From positions 13,365,098 through 13,429,097 of the forward strand of contig NC_135560.1 of the NCBI RefSeq assembly GCF_964340395.1: 64,000 nucleotides of DNA, in the 5' to 3' direction. Position numbers and translations under genes: made by a program. Under the pieces are notes generated by a model. The model did no database searches, had not been told where the DNA came from, and saw nothing but the letters and a program-made list of their open reading frames with translations. Positions 43,801 to 54,869 of this stretch are shown here, one piece after another. Every line of letters begins with the position of its first letter. Position 1 is the first letter of the stretch. The DNA comes from Glandiceps talaboti. Lineage: Eukaryota > Hemichordata > Enteropneusta > Spengelidae.

Positions 43801-46800
43801 AAAAAACACGTTTTATTAATTATTTCGACTTTTGGAAAAAGTTAATCATTGGCTTTTTTTTCTATTGTAATTTGCTTTCAAAATTCAAGTTCAAATAACA
43901 CCTGTAAGTTAGTCTTTGTCTGTTTACCAAATAAAATCATCGTTGTTATCGATTGCTGTACAAGTATGATCATGAATGTTCAAGTAATTAACAATGGAGG
44001 GGGAAAAAACTAATTAAATAAATAAATAAATAAAGAACATGTTGGAAACAAAAGCAGTATCTACCAAAAGTTACCAGACGTGGTACTATACAAATTTCAT
44101 CTTCAGAGATGTTATCAATATCAAAAAATCAGCGTGTATTCACCTGTTTGCTGTAACAGCAGACAGACTATGAATATTTTATGGCTGAAAACAAATGTTT
44201 GAAAAGAACCACCATTGTTATAATTTTGTAACAATCAGGTATCCATTTACTACTTACTGTTACATACATGTATTATTACAATTATATCACATTACACATG
44301 TATATAATACACACAACTGTTAGTGAACAAAATTGTAAGGATATTTGCCCATTTTTTTGCTGTGTTAATTTCCGGTGTTATTGAAATACTTCAGTTTTGA
44401 TATCAACATTATTTTTTCTGTATACAGTACAAAATGCAGGCACTTCTAGGTGGGTGATTGTGTGATGTTCAAACTAAAGTCCAACAAGTAATGTATGGTT
44501 GCCAATTATATATTCTATAAACATACAGGTATTGGCACTGGAACTTACAGTTAGTGTATTAGAACCATACATTTAGGGCATCAAACTGAAGTCAAAATAC
44601 TGCCTTGGAGAACATTTATTCATGGTTCTAAAAATCAACAGGCCAGTAAAATAAAGTTAGTTTAGAATTATAAATTGGAAACAAATGCGATGTTTCGATC
44701 CATCTACTATGGACCTTGATCACGCAATGATTTAATTATTCAGCATTAAAGTGGCCATATGGATGAGAATTTGGTATTTATTTTGGTTTTTTATTTGATA
44801 AAACAACTTCACCATGTTTTTCTACTTGAAAAAATAATGCAAAATAACATATACCAAGTCTATGTTCATAACTCAATACATTGCAAAAAGATACACAAAG
44901 TGTAAAAAGTTTGTTATTGTACGTACAATAACAAACATTTTACACATTGTTTAATGTTTTGCCGTTTATTGAAATGTGAAGATGGACTTGGTATATGTTA
45001 TTTCACATTATTTTTTCAAGTAGAAAAACACGGTGAAGTTGTTTTATCAAATAAAAATCCAAAATAAATACCAAATTCTCATCCATATGGCCACTTTAAT
45101 GTTCGGAGAGAGATATTATTATTAACGCCAAATTATTAAATCATTGTGTGATCAAGGTTTGACGTAGATAGAATTGAAACGCCATGTTTGTTTCCAATTT
45201 ACCATTCCAAACTTCACACCGTCCAAATCACTGCCTCTTAGGATTTCTCGTTCTATAAAAGCAATTTTTAATGCAATTTAATTGGCACCATGCCACCTTG
45301 ACAGCTCTAGTCTATCAGAAACTTGAGCTGATCTTTCCATTGAGACAAAACTCTAATTAGGAGTTTTACAGCAGAGATTCTCAATATTTCTATCGGACTA
45401 CGTGAACACAAAGGTTGTAAGACGTACACAATATATCACCGCATCAAGATAGACCATAGAGAAATGTTACACCTGCAGCAAATCATTGTATACCCTTATT
45501 TGTACGCAGATATATTGGCTTGGCCTAAAAATGATTTTCAAAGCACTTTCATTTCTATCCTGCACACGACAGCGCCATAAATTATATTTACTGACAACTG
45601 ACTGAATTCTCCCTTCGAGTGAGTTTCTGAGCACACTAAAAAATTATTAAATTCTATGAAATTGTGATGTTAATAAGTCACATGCAGTTCTCAGGCGTCA
45701 TGCACCAGGGTTATATGATTGTGAAACTGGATTGCACAACTCAATCAATAGTCTCTGTCATAAACATTAGTCACAATCTGCATACTATTAGTCCTTCCCG
45801 ATGAACAAAACTGGTTTATTTTTTGGTAAGAAATATGGTTCTATTGTTGAGTAAATAACTTTATGCTGGTATTCAAGTACTACATCATGTTGACTGACTG
45901 GTGTCCACACGCACACGTGGCATACCTACATGTATCTCAATATAGTAACTGTAATCCATTAGTTGGATCAGTGGATGTTTACACATAATGCATTAATTTG
46001 GGCAAATAGAGAGTTTGTTCTAGCAAGCTACTAATTAATGCAAAGCTGATAAACTCAGATAAGACAGTGATATCAGGTGGGAAATAGAAAGAAAAAAACA
46101 AGTTAAAGGAAACAGTATTTAAAACTTTATTTGAAATATACAGAAAATAATAGAAATCTGGAAATTCGCGAGAACAAAAATGATTATTTGTCCTTTTCCC
46201 TACGAACACATGTGGCAATACCCAGTACATATATATATATAGTAAATGTAATCCTTGTGTTTGCCAGCAACAATTCATACATGTGTATTAATTAATATTT
46301 GGACTGAAGTGACACATATACCAATTAAAAATACACTCAAAGGTGGTTTTTAGCTATGGTGTTGGTCCATTTATGGTAATATTTTGTTGTCTGTGCTGCG
46401 GATTCAAAACCCCATTCATGATCATGACTTGAAATTTAGTCCTGGGAGCTGTTGGGTTGGCGGGATCACTCATGATGGAGCACATACATTACAAAACAAA
46501 TCTTATCTTGTCTATCAAATTGATAGCAAAGTATCTAAAAGATCTCTTATGTCAAAGGACTTCTGTACATGTAGTCACTGTGCTGTAAGAACTCTGTAGT
46601 CACTATTTCAACACATTACTGTGTGACAACATGCTGACACACGAATGTCTATATATATATGCTCAGAGTATATGAGAAAGGATTTCAAAATATGTCAGTC
46701 TATCATACAATGATTCATAATAGTCTTCATCAGTTCCTAGTACACAGCTGTTGAGTTCACTAAAAACACAGGGAATGTTTTGGGGGGATTTTTTCAAAAC

Positions 46801-47123
46801 AAAACAAAACAAAACAGTCAAATTTCAATGGCCAGCAATATATATAACTTTGCACGAAACTGTTGAAGAACAACAAAACTATTTTCGCAGGCAACTTGTA
46901 GTCTTGCTCCAAGTTGTTTGCAGTTTTGAAAAGTATACCGAAGAGTACATGTGCCACGTGTTAAACCTCGACAAACTGCATCAGATGCAAGTTTAATAAG
47001 TAGATTACCAAACACCAGAAAAATGATGAATTGTTTGATGATGTTAAGGGTCTTTGCTGTCGAACTGTTAAAAGTTTCATGATTGCACATACTTGTGGAT
47101 GTCATTAGATTTGATGTTGCCAT
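31242..47123 (-). CDS. SLC24A: NCKX gene 2: K+-dependent Na+/Ca2+ exchanger, SLC24A family, nine exons
   Basis: Tandem paralogue of gene 1, same strand. Exons joined in frame (1860 nt, 619 residues): 47123-46967 (tentative), 41653-41300, 40254-40171, 36432-36329, 34735-34635, 33891-33512, 33028-32780, 31846-31745, 31570-31242. Protein order: N-terminal hydrophobic helix, Ser/Thr-rich extracellular loop with several sequons, [11 protein letters not shown], first helix cluster with [13 protein letters not shown], large cytosolic loop (about 285-400), second cluster with LAAGTSVPD and [10 protein letters not shown], and C-terminal helices ending in NVPTCP. All key ion-binding acidic residues are present, so it should be an active exchanger. 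Intron phases equal those of gene 1 at all eight junctions. Loops differ in length from gene 1 by whole codons. Subfamily is closest to NCKX3/4/5 by eye. Confidence 0.9.
31745..31846 (-). CDS. SLC24A: NCKX gene 2 exon 8 (alpha-2 repeat)
   Basis: 102 nt, acceptor TACCTGTGTAG, donor GACG|GTAAGT, phase 1 to 1. It encodes [20 protein letters not shown] then [14 protein letters not shown]. Same length as in gene 1. Confidence 0.93.
32385..32640 (-). mobile_element. tRNA-derived SINE (minus strand)
   Basis: On the minus strand it begins GTCGGTGGCCGAGTGGTTAA, a tRNA-Leu/Ser-like A box, followed by a B box GGTTCAAACCC about 35 bases on. The body contains, on the plus strand, GGAGGAAACCGGAGTACACG and GAAAACCTGCG, blocks found in SINE-like repeats of many marine invertebrates. 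It lies in NCKX gene 2 intron 7, same strand as the gene. No intact tRNA cloverleaf, so not a tRNA gene. Confidence 0.7.
32780..33028 (-). CDS. SLC24A: NCKX gene 2 exon 7
   Basis: 249 nt, acceptor TTTATGTTGTAG, donor ATAG|GTTAGT, phase 1 to 1. Acidic loop end ([12 protein letters not shown]), then [20 protein letters not shown] and [20 protein letters not shown]. In gene 1 the same exon is 27 nt shorter. Confidence 0.92.
33512..33891 (-). CDS. SLC24A: NCKX gene 2 exon 6 (helix and cytosolic loop)
   Basis: 380 nt, acceptor TTTTCGTTCTAG, donor AAAG|GTAGGA, phase 2 to 1. It starts [20 protein letters not shown], then a charged loop ([45 protein letters not shown]). The loop is the usual site of regulation in the family; no specific motif is recognised here. 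Confidence 0.9.
34284..34344. repeat. (GT)n microsatellite
   Basis: About 30 GT units in NCKX gene 2 intron 5. Confidence 0.9.
34397..34600. repeat. (CAGA)n and CAGC-rich microsatellite
   Basis: CAGA units interspersed with CAGC, CACA and GACA variants. It ends about 35 bases from gene 2 exon 5's donor. Confidence 0.9.
34635..34735 (-). CDS. SLC24A: NCKX gene 2 exon 5
   Basis: 101 nt, acceptor TTTCTTTTTCAG, donor CAATG|GTAAGT, phase 0 to 2. It encodes [19 protein letters not shown] and the following helix. It lies just 3' of the (CAGA)n/(GT)n microsatellites on the plus-strand map. Confidence 0.93.
34736..36328. other. NCKX gene 2 intron 4
   Basis: Contains one inverted copy of the hairpin-core repeat (35925-36215). 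Nothing else recognisable in 34740-35920. Confidence 0.6.
35925..36215 (-). repeat. Dispersed repeat with hairpin core, copy 3 (inverted)
   Basis: The core reads TTTTTGGGTGCGGACCCAAA, the reverse complement of copy 1's core. Downstream CACAGGTGATTCAATACTGT is the reverse complement of the same block in copy 2. Confidence 0.6.
36329..36432 (-). CDS. SLC24A: NCKX gene 2 exon 4
   Basis: 104 nt, acceptor TTATTTACAG, donor GGCATG|GTAAGA, phase 1 to 0. It encodes [20 protein letters not shown] then [15 protein letters not shown]. Confidence 0.93.
36848..36931. repeat. (AC)n microsatellite
   Basis: About 42 AC units in NCKX gene 2 intron 3. Confidence 0.95.
37440..37980 (+). repeat. Dispersed repeat with hairpin core, copy 4, with internal (CAA)n
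   Basis: Blocks ACATCACCTGTGGTTAAATG, TTGGGTCCATACGCAAAAAT (degraded hairpin), CATGATTTCAACCTGTTTCT, TCTAATTATTGGTATAACAA. A (CAA)n array of 21 units (37747-37809) has expanded where copy 1 reads CCCCCAACGG. More repeat-like sequence continues to about 38130. In gene 2 intron 3. Confidence 0.65.
39061..39405. mobile_element. Foldback family 1, copy 4 (degraded)
   Basis: Weaker ends but the same inner blocks: TTTCCTATTTGAAAAAGCAA, TTTATTATTGTACATATAAT, TTTTTGTAATTTATTGAGGT, TTGCTGTTTCACATT, and the right end AAATCCAATATAAATACCC with CGCCACTTTAAT. In gene 2 intron 3. A 105-codon frame here is non-coding. Confidence 0.6.
40171..40254 (-). CDS. SLC24A: NCKX gene 2 exon 3 (alpha-1 repeat)
   Basis: 84 nt, acceptor TTATTTTCAG, donor ATAG|GTAGGT, phase 1 to 1. 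It encodes [20 protein letters not shown] then ELFTSVIG. Same length as in gene 1. Confidence 0.93.
   Translation of the reverse strand, partial: GFIYKVMLLAPRLWLQEVQHQSCLLLL
41300..41653 (-). CDS. SLC24A: NCKX gene 2 exon 2 (extracellular loop and first core helix)
   Basis: 354 nt, acceptor TTTTCAATAG, donor GAAA|GTAAGT, phase 1 to 1. The first half is Ser/Thr-rich with NFT, NST, NIT and NAT sequons. Then comes [15 protein letters not shown], the helix [20 protein letters not shown] and [15 protein letters not shown]. It is 168 nt longer than the gene 1 exon, all in the loop. Confidence 0.9.
41735..42290 (+). repeat. Dispersed repeat family 5, copy 1
   Basis: Blocks TATGTTTCTCATCATAACAC, ATGTTGGTGATACTTCCA, TCCTGAATTTCAGCAATGAA, GGGGTCGCCATCTTGCCATC and CCTGCCATAGAGGGCATCGA occur in the same order near 51445-51780, and part of it inverted near 54880-54975. 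Confidence 0.6.
44745..45100. mobile_element. Foldback family 1, copy 2 (near-perfect palindrome)
   Basis: The element starts ATTAAAGTGGCCATATGGAT and ends ATCCATATGGCCACTTTAAT, exact reverse complements. Pairing continues inward through GGTATTTATTTTGG, TTTTATTTGATAAAACAACT, ACCAAGTC and down to a centre TTGTTATTGTACGTACAATA. The whole 356 bases is one long inverted repeat with very short loop. No ORF. TTAA is at both edges. Confidence 0.85.
46967..47123 (-). CDS. SLC24A: NCKX gene 2 exon 1 (tentative start exon)
   Basis: ATG in a strong context (TTACCATGGC) opens 52 codons plus one base to a donor CGAG|GTTTAA. It carries a hydrophobic helix, [19 protein letters not shown], placed like that of gene 1 exon 1. 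The phase-1 end joins the phase-1 acceptor at 41653 to give CRDNFT. The donor is weak (GTTTAA), so the exon could end elsewhere or be a different one. Confidence 0.45.
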
Positions 47124-49770
47124 GGTAATTCAACTTGATTGATTGATACTCAGTCAAATCTTTACCTTTATTAAATGGCGATTGTATACATACAGCTGTA
47201 ATCAGACTACATCATATTTTGGTGTATTTGTTCATTGCCTTTACGTTGCAGGTGTAAGGTACAACCTGTGAAAAAACACTGATGTATTTACTTGCTTGTG
47301 GTAAGCAGGAATGAGACAAGTTAAATGCAAAGACATACAAGATAATTAGTGTTACTAGAATCCCATAACTCTGTTTACTGATAGAATGCTATGTGTTATC
47401 GAGTGCAACTGTTAATGCTTTAGGTGGTATAACAATGGAGTCCGACTCTTAATACTATGTGGCATAACAATGAAGTCCGAATGTTAATGTCAAAACTTCC
47501 ACATAAATAAACAAATATAAAAGCATCGCCTGGACCTACATCAAAGGCATCCCTGTTGTTCTTGTATCAGTTGTATAGTTGTTTTTTACCTAATTTTGTC
47601 TTTGCATGAAATGTTTCCTGCACTCAATTCATTCATGCAAATGCACCGGTATATTTTTGCGGGTTGTAAAGTAATTCACATAATTGTACAATTCAACAAA
47701 GTTTGTGTAGGACCTGTTCACTGAATAGACATACAGGGATAGTAAATTTTTACTAGTAAAAAAAAACACCTTTGTAAAAGACAGTTTCCCCTATTGTATT
47801 ACCTTAATAGAAGCTATTGTAATAGCCCTCCAGCCTCATAACAAAGACTCAAAGCATGGATATATTTAGTGAGATACATCCATGCTCAAAGTAGCCAGGG
47901 TACTGAATATATGTTGTTTGAACACATTCTAAATGTATTATGCATACATATTATTTAAACAATAACAACGTCAGGTTTTTTAATATTTAATATATCAATG
48001 TAAATACTAAATAGAATCTGAAAGGAATTCAACAAATTTGGTTAAACTAACATAAAAAAATTATCAATAAATACATAAATAACATCTTTAATAACCTTTT
48101 TAATCATTTGTACTTGAATTATTTAGGATAGCAGCTTAAACTATGCTTTCCATCTAGACATTTTCAGAATATTTCAAAATTTCTCTTTGTGATTTTACAT
48201 ACTCTCTTATTCTGCTTAGTAAGAAGAAGGTTCAATGTTTGATACTATAATATCAACCTGATTTTGTTTTGTTTTTTGTTTTTTTAGGGCACAACAAAAT
48301 TATGGCAAAAACTTCAGAAAAAATCTACGCAAAATTTTTAATCGTCCCCCTTCCTCTGTATGCCATAGTGATACAAAGGACAAGCGTGTTAAAAAAATTG
48401 CAATATATTTTTCTGTCATAGATGACTTTATAGTCTGGAAAAATATGCAATATGAAGATTTTAATTTCCTTATATACCGGTATACTGTAAAACTGGCCAT
48501 GATAAAGGCTAAAAATGCATGAATAAATTAAACATCCTGTACATGTACTAGAGTTACAAACAATCTGTATTAATCTAATTTTTGTTTCAAAATTAGAGTC
48601 CCTTGTAGTTGCAGATTGTACTCCTTTGAATCGCAAATTACAAATTGACCTCCTGAATACATTTTCAAGTTCCCCTTAATGTGAGGATATAAATTCATAG
48701 AGTTCATTGCTAGACTGTATGATACTGGGAATCAAGTATTTGAAATTTGAAATTTTGCATTTTTTTTAGCTAGTGTGTGATTAAAGTTGGTATTACGTTT
48801 CGTTTACCTTGCAATCTTTCACAAACATATACTGTTCTCAATTAACCTACTTCTATTTGTAAAATCAATACCTCTATACAAAATCATTAATATTAGATGA
48901 AAGGAAGTGTCTGTGATTTCAAAGACTCACACAGTGTATATACATTTCCATACATAATACTTTAGAAAATAGCACTGTAAAACATTAACGACTAAATTTC
49001 CTTTTCCAAAGTACCTGTATTCACAATACCTTCACACATTATAAACATTCAGTAGGAAACACTAAATATTTTGTGAGCTTTAAGAGACTGAATATAAATA
49101 AGTCCCTGGCATGTATGTATACTAAGATACAGGCCACACTCCATAAAAAAGTCTCTGCATACGTGTACACTCATGCAGCACTACTTCACAAATCAATCTG
49201 ATGTACTTTGCCAGGGGAAATCCATTCAAAGTGTTGTTTCTCAATGACATGCACCTTGAATGTTGTATCTCAGGTGTGTGTCTTTGGTATCTATACGACT
49301 CACAGTAACATGTACATTTATGATGCCATCTCTGTATCTCAGCCAAATGAATGAATTCTTTGGATCAATTTAGAACAACTCTGCCTTTCAATAGTTGTTC
49401 ATGCATTGTTCTCAGTGTCAGGTGTCAGACACGACACAAAAAACATCAAAACTGGATCAAACTTAACATAAAAGCTTTGAGAAATCTGAACTAAACTACA
49501 TAATAAATAGCTTTTATCCATTTCTACGAGAGCATGATGTCAGCAAAATATATACATTTGTAAGTCAACATTAATGGCATAAGCTAGCTCATATTGTCTT
49601 GCTTGAAAGACGCGTTCCCACTTATAATGGGTACATGTAGGTAGGAAAGAGCAGACCAGTGGCAAGCCTATGTTTTCCAAACATACATGAATGTACACAT
49701 CTATGATAAGATCTGAAAAGTATAAGCTTCATGTGTACGCTATGGATATTAATGCCCTTTCTCCTAGGGG

Positions 49771-49908
49771 GTAATTAGATGTTATATTCCCCAATATTTT
49801 CTTATACGAGTGACCTAAGGGGTCTTTGTAGTGACTTGCAGTGACAACCCTTAGGTCACAAGTATTTCCTGCTGAATGAAGAATAATATTGGAGAATAAC
49901 ATAATTAT
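49771..49908. mobile_element. Small foldback element
   Basis: Inner arms GTGACCTAAGGGG and CCCTTAGGTCAC pair around a 26-base loop. Outer arms (GTTATATTCCCCAATATT and AATATTGGAGAATAACAT) pair imperfectly. Total about 138 bases, no ORF. Confidence 0.55.
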
Positions 49909-50868
49909 ACCACCACCAGTAATATCAAAGAAAAATCTTGGAAAGTAATGGTAATTTTTGAACGTTTTGACTCACATTTCAAACACAGAAGAACCAGTGA
50001 CATAGACGCACGTTTTTGTGACATACATGTGTGTTGTTGTGACGTAGAACAACCAGAGTATATATTCCATATTTTTTGTTGAACCTGGCTCGAGCATGGT
50101 ATAATGTTGTTTGTACACCAGTAACTACTAGTTGGAAGAATGAGGATTAAAGAATCAGACTGAGAATGGAAGGTGGAATGGTCTATGAGTCACGATACAA
50201 TATTGCGGGTTGCAATTGATGTCCACTGGTGCTATACATATATGATGTTCTCTTCTTTCATCACACAGACGCTTCACATCAATTAACATTTTATTAAGTT
50301 TTACATCATTTTTAACAAACCCTTCTCTAATGATCAGAACCAATTCTACCCTTTTGAAGATAATAATGTTCTGTGTAGTACGCACATCATAAAAAAATCA
50401 AAACCTTGAGTCTAAATTTGGTTTTAACAGTCCGAAAAGCCTAGTCGTTGGTTGTTCAGCATACAATGTACCGGTATTACCAGTAAATAAGCAGAAACAA
50501 TAACTGAACCTTTCAAGCTAAATTTGGTTTACATTTCAAAAGCCAGTGTGGTTGATTCAGACATGAGACAGCAACACCTATTCTTACATAAACTCATATA
50601 ATTATAACTCATTGTTTTTCATTAATAGATTTTCTGTCTTTTTTATCTTTTATAATTATGTTAATTTGCTGTATACTTAAATTCTCATTTATTTCCCTTA
50701 TTTCATCTGAGCTTTGTAATCTTTCAGTGATTCCTCTAGGATTTATTACGTGTTTGAATACAATTTGACAGGATTCATTGAATGCGGTACATTCAATGAA
50801 GGTTACAACTTTACACAGTAATAATGTCACAGGAAATAAGCCATCAGTCAGTCAGTGGTCTTGATAAG

Positions 50869-51345
50869 AACAGAAATTTGATTACATTAACAATTGTCTA
50901 TAATATTTTTGTTTCTTTTTTGTTTTATTTGTTCAGTCAAGCCACAATATGAAAGATATCATCGTCAGTCTTACAAAAGATTAAACAACAATTTGACTTT
51001 TATTTTGAAGCAAAATAACGACTAAAAATTTAATTATCTTGACCATTGTCAATAATGTTTAGTTTTTTGTTTTTTTCAGTCAAGCCTTAATAAGAAAGAT
51101 ATTTGGTCATTACTGATCACTGTCAGTCTTAAAAAAAGGTTTAATAAACAACAATTTGACTTTTATTTTTAAGCAAAATAATTTCTTAATACAGCTAAAC
51201 ATCTAATTACCTTGACCAGTGTCAGTAATGTTTATGTTTGTTATTTGTTTTTTCAATCAACCTTTGATCTGATTGATAATTGTCAACTCATAAGTACAGA
51301 ATCTTAAAAAATATAATTCAAATCAGTGATTTGGCTTCTCTTTTC
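50869..51345. repeat. Triplicated tandem repeat of about 160 bases
   Basis: Three successive copies share CTTGACCA.TGTCAATAATGTT, TTTGTT...CAGTCAAGCC, AAGAAAGATAT, CAGTCTTA.AAAA and CAACAATTTGACTTTTATTT then AAGCAAAATAA. The first two copies are close; the third is degraded. Confidence 0.7.
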
Positions 51346-51444
51346 AAGCATTTAACTTCAAGTCATGGTATGGAATTACATTCTTGATAAGACACTTCTG
51401 TTAAGACTGCATTATTGAATCACATTATGGTGCCGGTAATTAAT

Positions 51445-51780
51445 TTTATGTTTCTCATCTTAACACCTACATGTAAAAAAAGATGGGTTGGTCCAAAAAA
51501 GACTAAAAAACCCAGGTAAATATACCGGTATGAGTAAATGTTGGTGATACTTTCATTTCATAATCATACTTTAACATTATGAATGACTTAGAAATGACAA
51601 TTAAAGTCAGAAGGAAACTTTGAACCATGGGTTTTATTAATTTCTTGAATTTCAGCAATAAACAATAATTTTCTCTCAGATATAGCGATCATGGGGTTGC
51701 TTGCCATCTGACAATCAGTGATGTTGTGATATTTTTTCCAATCCTGCCGCAGACCACATCGATTTTATTATAAATTTTAC
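51445..51780 (+). repeat. Dispersed repeat family 5, copy 2
   Basis: Same block order as 41735-42290: TATGTTTCTCATCTTAACAC, ATGTTGGTGATACTTTCA, TTCTTGAATTTCAGCAATAA, CATGGGGTTGCTTGCCATCT, CAATCCTGCCGCAGACCACA. Confidence 0.6.
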
Positions 51781-52441
51781 AACAATGAAGAAATACAGAG
51801 TCCATTGGTGATGAGAAACATAGAATTCAATAAGGCTGCCCTTATATTTTCACCAGACTTCTGATATAAAAACAAAACAAAACAAATCTATTTTACACAA
51901 GTCATTGACATAAGAGACATTGTGGGGACAAAATAGTTTTCTGTATTTGAAGCATGACAAGAATTTTTTTTGAAAATTCTATTATGGTTAATTTATATTT
52001 AAAAAACATCACAATATGTTAGCATGATGATATATGTACATGCTATGATGTAGTGACAGTATAGATAAAAGAGTGTGTCACCTCCAGTTACAATGGTCAA
52101 AGGTCAACCATTCAATACTTAGTATGCATTTTATACCGCATTGCGAAGGATTTAATACAATTTTGTGTTTTAAATACAGAGTGGAAATTGTAACTTTTGC
52201 ACTTCATATATTAAAGGGAAAGGATCCCTTGTGAAATCGCTATTTTCATTAAAAACATAGATGTTAAACAAGATAAAATGTATTACTTTCATTCACTTTC
52301 ACATATCAGTACAGATTTGGCACCGATCCGAACTTTAATAGGTGGAAGTGACGTACATGTATGTACAGACCTTGCAACCTTGGAATTGCTTGAATGTGAA
52401 CTTTCATGAATGTTAATTTTCATGATAAATATGGCCATTAT

Positions 52442-52990
52442 TTGACCACTGATTGCCGAGTTCATGAAACAAAGTAATGTGTATATGTAGACTACTGTTT
52501 CTGACATTTGTGCAAGGTTTGTTTGAAATTAGCCAATGCATCTCAAAGGTGTACATATGCAATTCAAACATTTTTGGCTATGGTACCTTGAAGATATATA
52601 GAAGTTATGGTCAAAGGTTAAGGTCTCATTAAAATAAAAAGCACATTTCAGATGACATGGGTGTATATAGTCATTCAAATTGCTATACTTTGGTAGTGTG
52701 TCAGATGAAGTTTTACAACACTCTAGGCCTATGTATTTGACCTTGAAGATCGAAGGTCAAGGTATCATAAAGAAAACTTGTTGGTGCGCATTCATGAATA
52801 AAGTCAATTAAGCTTGTAGTATTAATGGGGCAAAAATGTGTTTACAACAAAAATGGTTGCCATTCGACCGTTATTGTGAAGATCACAAAACAAAGTGATG
52901 CACATATGCTCAGACTATAGTACATGACATTTGTTGAAGGTTTGGTTGAAATTGACCAATGCATGTTTGAGATACAGGTGGATACACACA
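52442..52990. repeat. Direct repeats about 430 bases apart
   Basis: 52462-52545 and 52882-52980 share ACAAAGTRATG..YATATG, GACATTTGT.GAAGGTTTG, TTGAAATT.GCCAATGCAT and a following CAAAGGTG/ATACAGGTG. Between them are two copies of a CCTTGAAGAT...AAGGTCAAGGT motif. Resembles dispersed repeats of marine invertebrates. Confidence 0.55.
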
Positions 52991-53860
52991 CACTCACAGA
53001 TAAACGAACATGTGGAACCCAATGTACATTGACACCCCCCCCCCCCTCCCATCCCAGCCGCCACACCCCCAATTTCGTCCATTTGGGGCTAAAATTGAAT
53101 ATTGATTGAACTCAGCTGAGTGACTTCCACGTAAAGAGTGATTTGTCTCGTCAGCGTAGATTATCATCACTGCAAGCTTTAGGGTAACTGAAGTGGAATA
53201 TCCTTGCAGTCATTAACTCTGTTTATGGCAATCGGTGAAATATTCATTCACCAAGTCTGACATCAGTACAGTAACGTTGTTCATTGCCTTTAATTAAAGC
53301 AATGTTGTAACTAGGAGACAGTTACATTAACTTGATTGATAACTGTGTCTTTCTACCATAACTGCTCCATCAGGTCTGCTGATGTAGCTCTTCATCCCTC
53401 TGTTGCTTTGTGTCTTTTTTAGTAGGTGTTCAACATGAGACGTGGTTAGTAAACCTAATCATAATTTTATAACCTGTAACATTTCTATATGTAGCATGGA
53501 ATCAATCATACATAACCTGCATGCCTTAATTACCAGAGGTTATACAAAAAGCCTGGAATCCATGCTGTCCTCTGAGTCTGAGTGCTATACATAGACAGAC
53601 ATCCAATGCATTACCATGTATCGGTTCCAGCTTAGTGGTTTGGTTGAAAGTTTATCCTCATGTTCCCATTGCCTGTGGTTTCTATTAAAGCTAGTTTATC
53701 AAAATTTGACATTCAAAGACACTGTCTGCCATTGTAATATTGCCTAGAATCCATACATGCAGGGAGTTATATCTCTTGCCTTTCTCAATATGCCTTGTAT
53801 TCACTATTATGGTCATATTCAAACATCAAATTATGATTTCCCACAACAATGTTGAATATG

Positions 53861-53985
53861 GTAAGGCCAAAAAATAGGAAGAAGTTGTTTCTGGTCATGT
53901 CATTGCATTCGGCTCAAAGTCGGGCAATGATGCGATTTTTTAAAAAATAACTCAGTCTGCTAAGACAGTCACTGACCACACGCCT
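53861..53985 (+). mobile_element. Foldback family 3, copy 2 (partial)
   Basis: GTAAGGCCAAAAAATAGGAA then AGTTGTTTCTGGTCATG, followed by CAAAGTCGGGCAATGATGCG, parallels the left 100 bases of the element at 29099. The right arm was not found. Confidence 0.5.
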
Positions 53986-54869
53986 TGAAGAGCTTTCTTT
54001 TCCTTCCCAGCATTTTAGGTTTAGTTTTTATATATGTACAGGTTTCAGCAACTATCAATTGGTTGTTCAACTGATATTAAATCATCTCCACCACAATGGC
54101 AGCAGATGTCAGGAAACAACAATCAGGAAAAATAGGAAATTTCAACTGGTGATGTGCATTCCATATTTTTTTTTTCTCCTCCACTTGCCGCCACACTAAA
54201 AAATAGACTGATGCACTGGTATCAAAGCAACACACATGCTGACGAGAATCATGTTTACATCATATACATGTAGATAAACCCTCCGAGTTGGTTCTAATCA
54301 CATGTATTGATGTCCCCTCACAGCAGAAAGACTTAAACAGTCTTCATAGAAGACACAATACTTTACTTTACATGATTCAATAGTGACATGATTTAAAAGG
54401 AATTAGTGTTCTTAAGCAAATGTACATTGTATCTGTTTTCTGGCCAAAACTTCATTTGTGCTATTAAGCAAATTCTCATCAGCAAAATGTCAGGTAGAGG
54501 GAAAGGCAAGTCAAAAATTCTCGCAAGACTGGATACAAGGTTAAGATAATACTAAGTATTATTCCCCATATTCTGTACAGCATGTATTCTGTAATCATCT
54601 TACATGTAGCTCAGTTTACATTCAAATTACATATATTTCACCAAATCGCCAAAGGGCAAGTTTGTTAAAATCTCTTCTCGCTCATTTACATTCATGGATA
54701 CTACATTCATAATAACTTGAGAGTCAAATTGTCTGCTGTTCAAAAAAGATTTGTGTCTGAATAAAAAATAACAAATAAGACTAACAGAGACTCTTTGAAA
54801 TCTTTTTTTGATTATTTCAATCAACCATTTTCAAGTTAGTCTTTGTTTACGTTATTACGGTAAGGGTGG

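Larger units (their letters stand above)
41654..46966. other. NCKX gene 2 intron 1 (about 5.3 kb)
   Basis: Contains a dispersed repeat (41735-42290) and the best foldback family 1 copy (44745-45100). The rest (42300-44740 and 45100-46960) is AT-rich without recognised features apart from short simple repeats. Confidence 0.55.

Noticed and set aside
50155-50830. Two minus-strand frames (76 and 73 codons) with somewhat protein-like composition
   Set aside because: No recognisable domain, no convincing splice sites linking them and no match to the families in the window. Left unannotated, although a remnant gene cannot be excluded.
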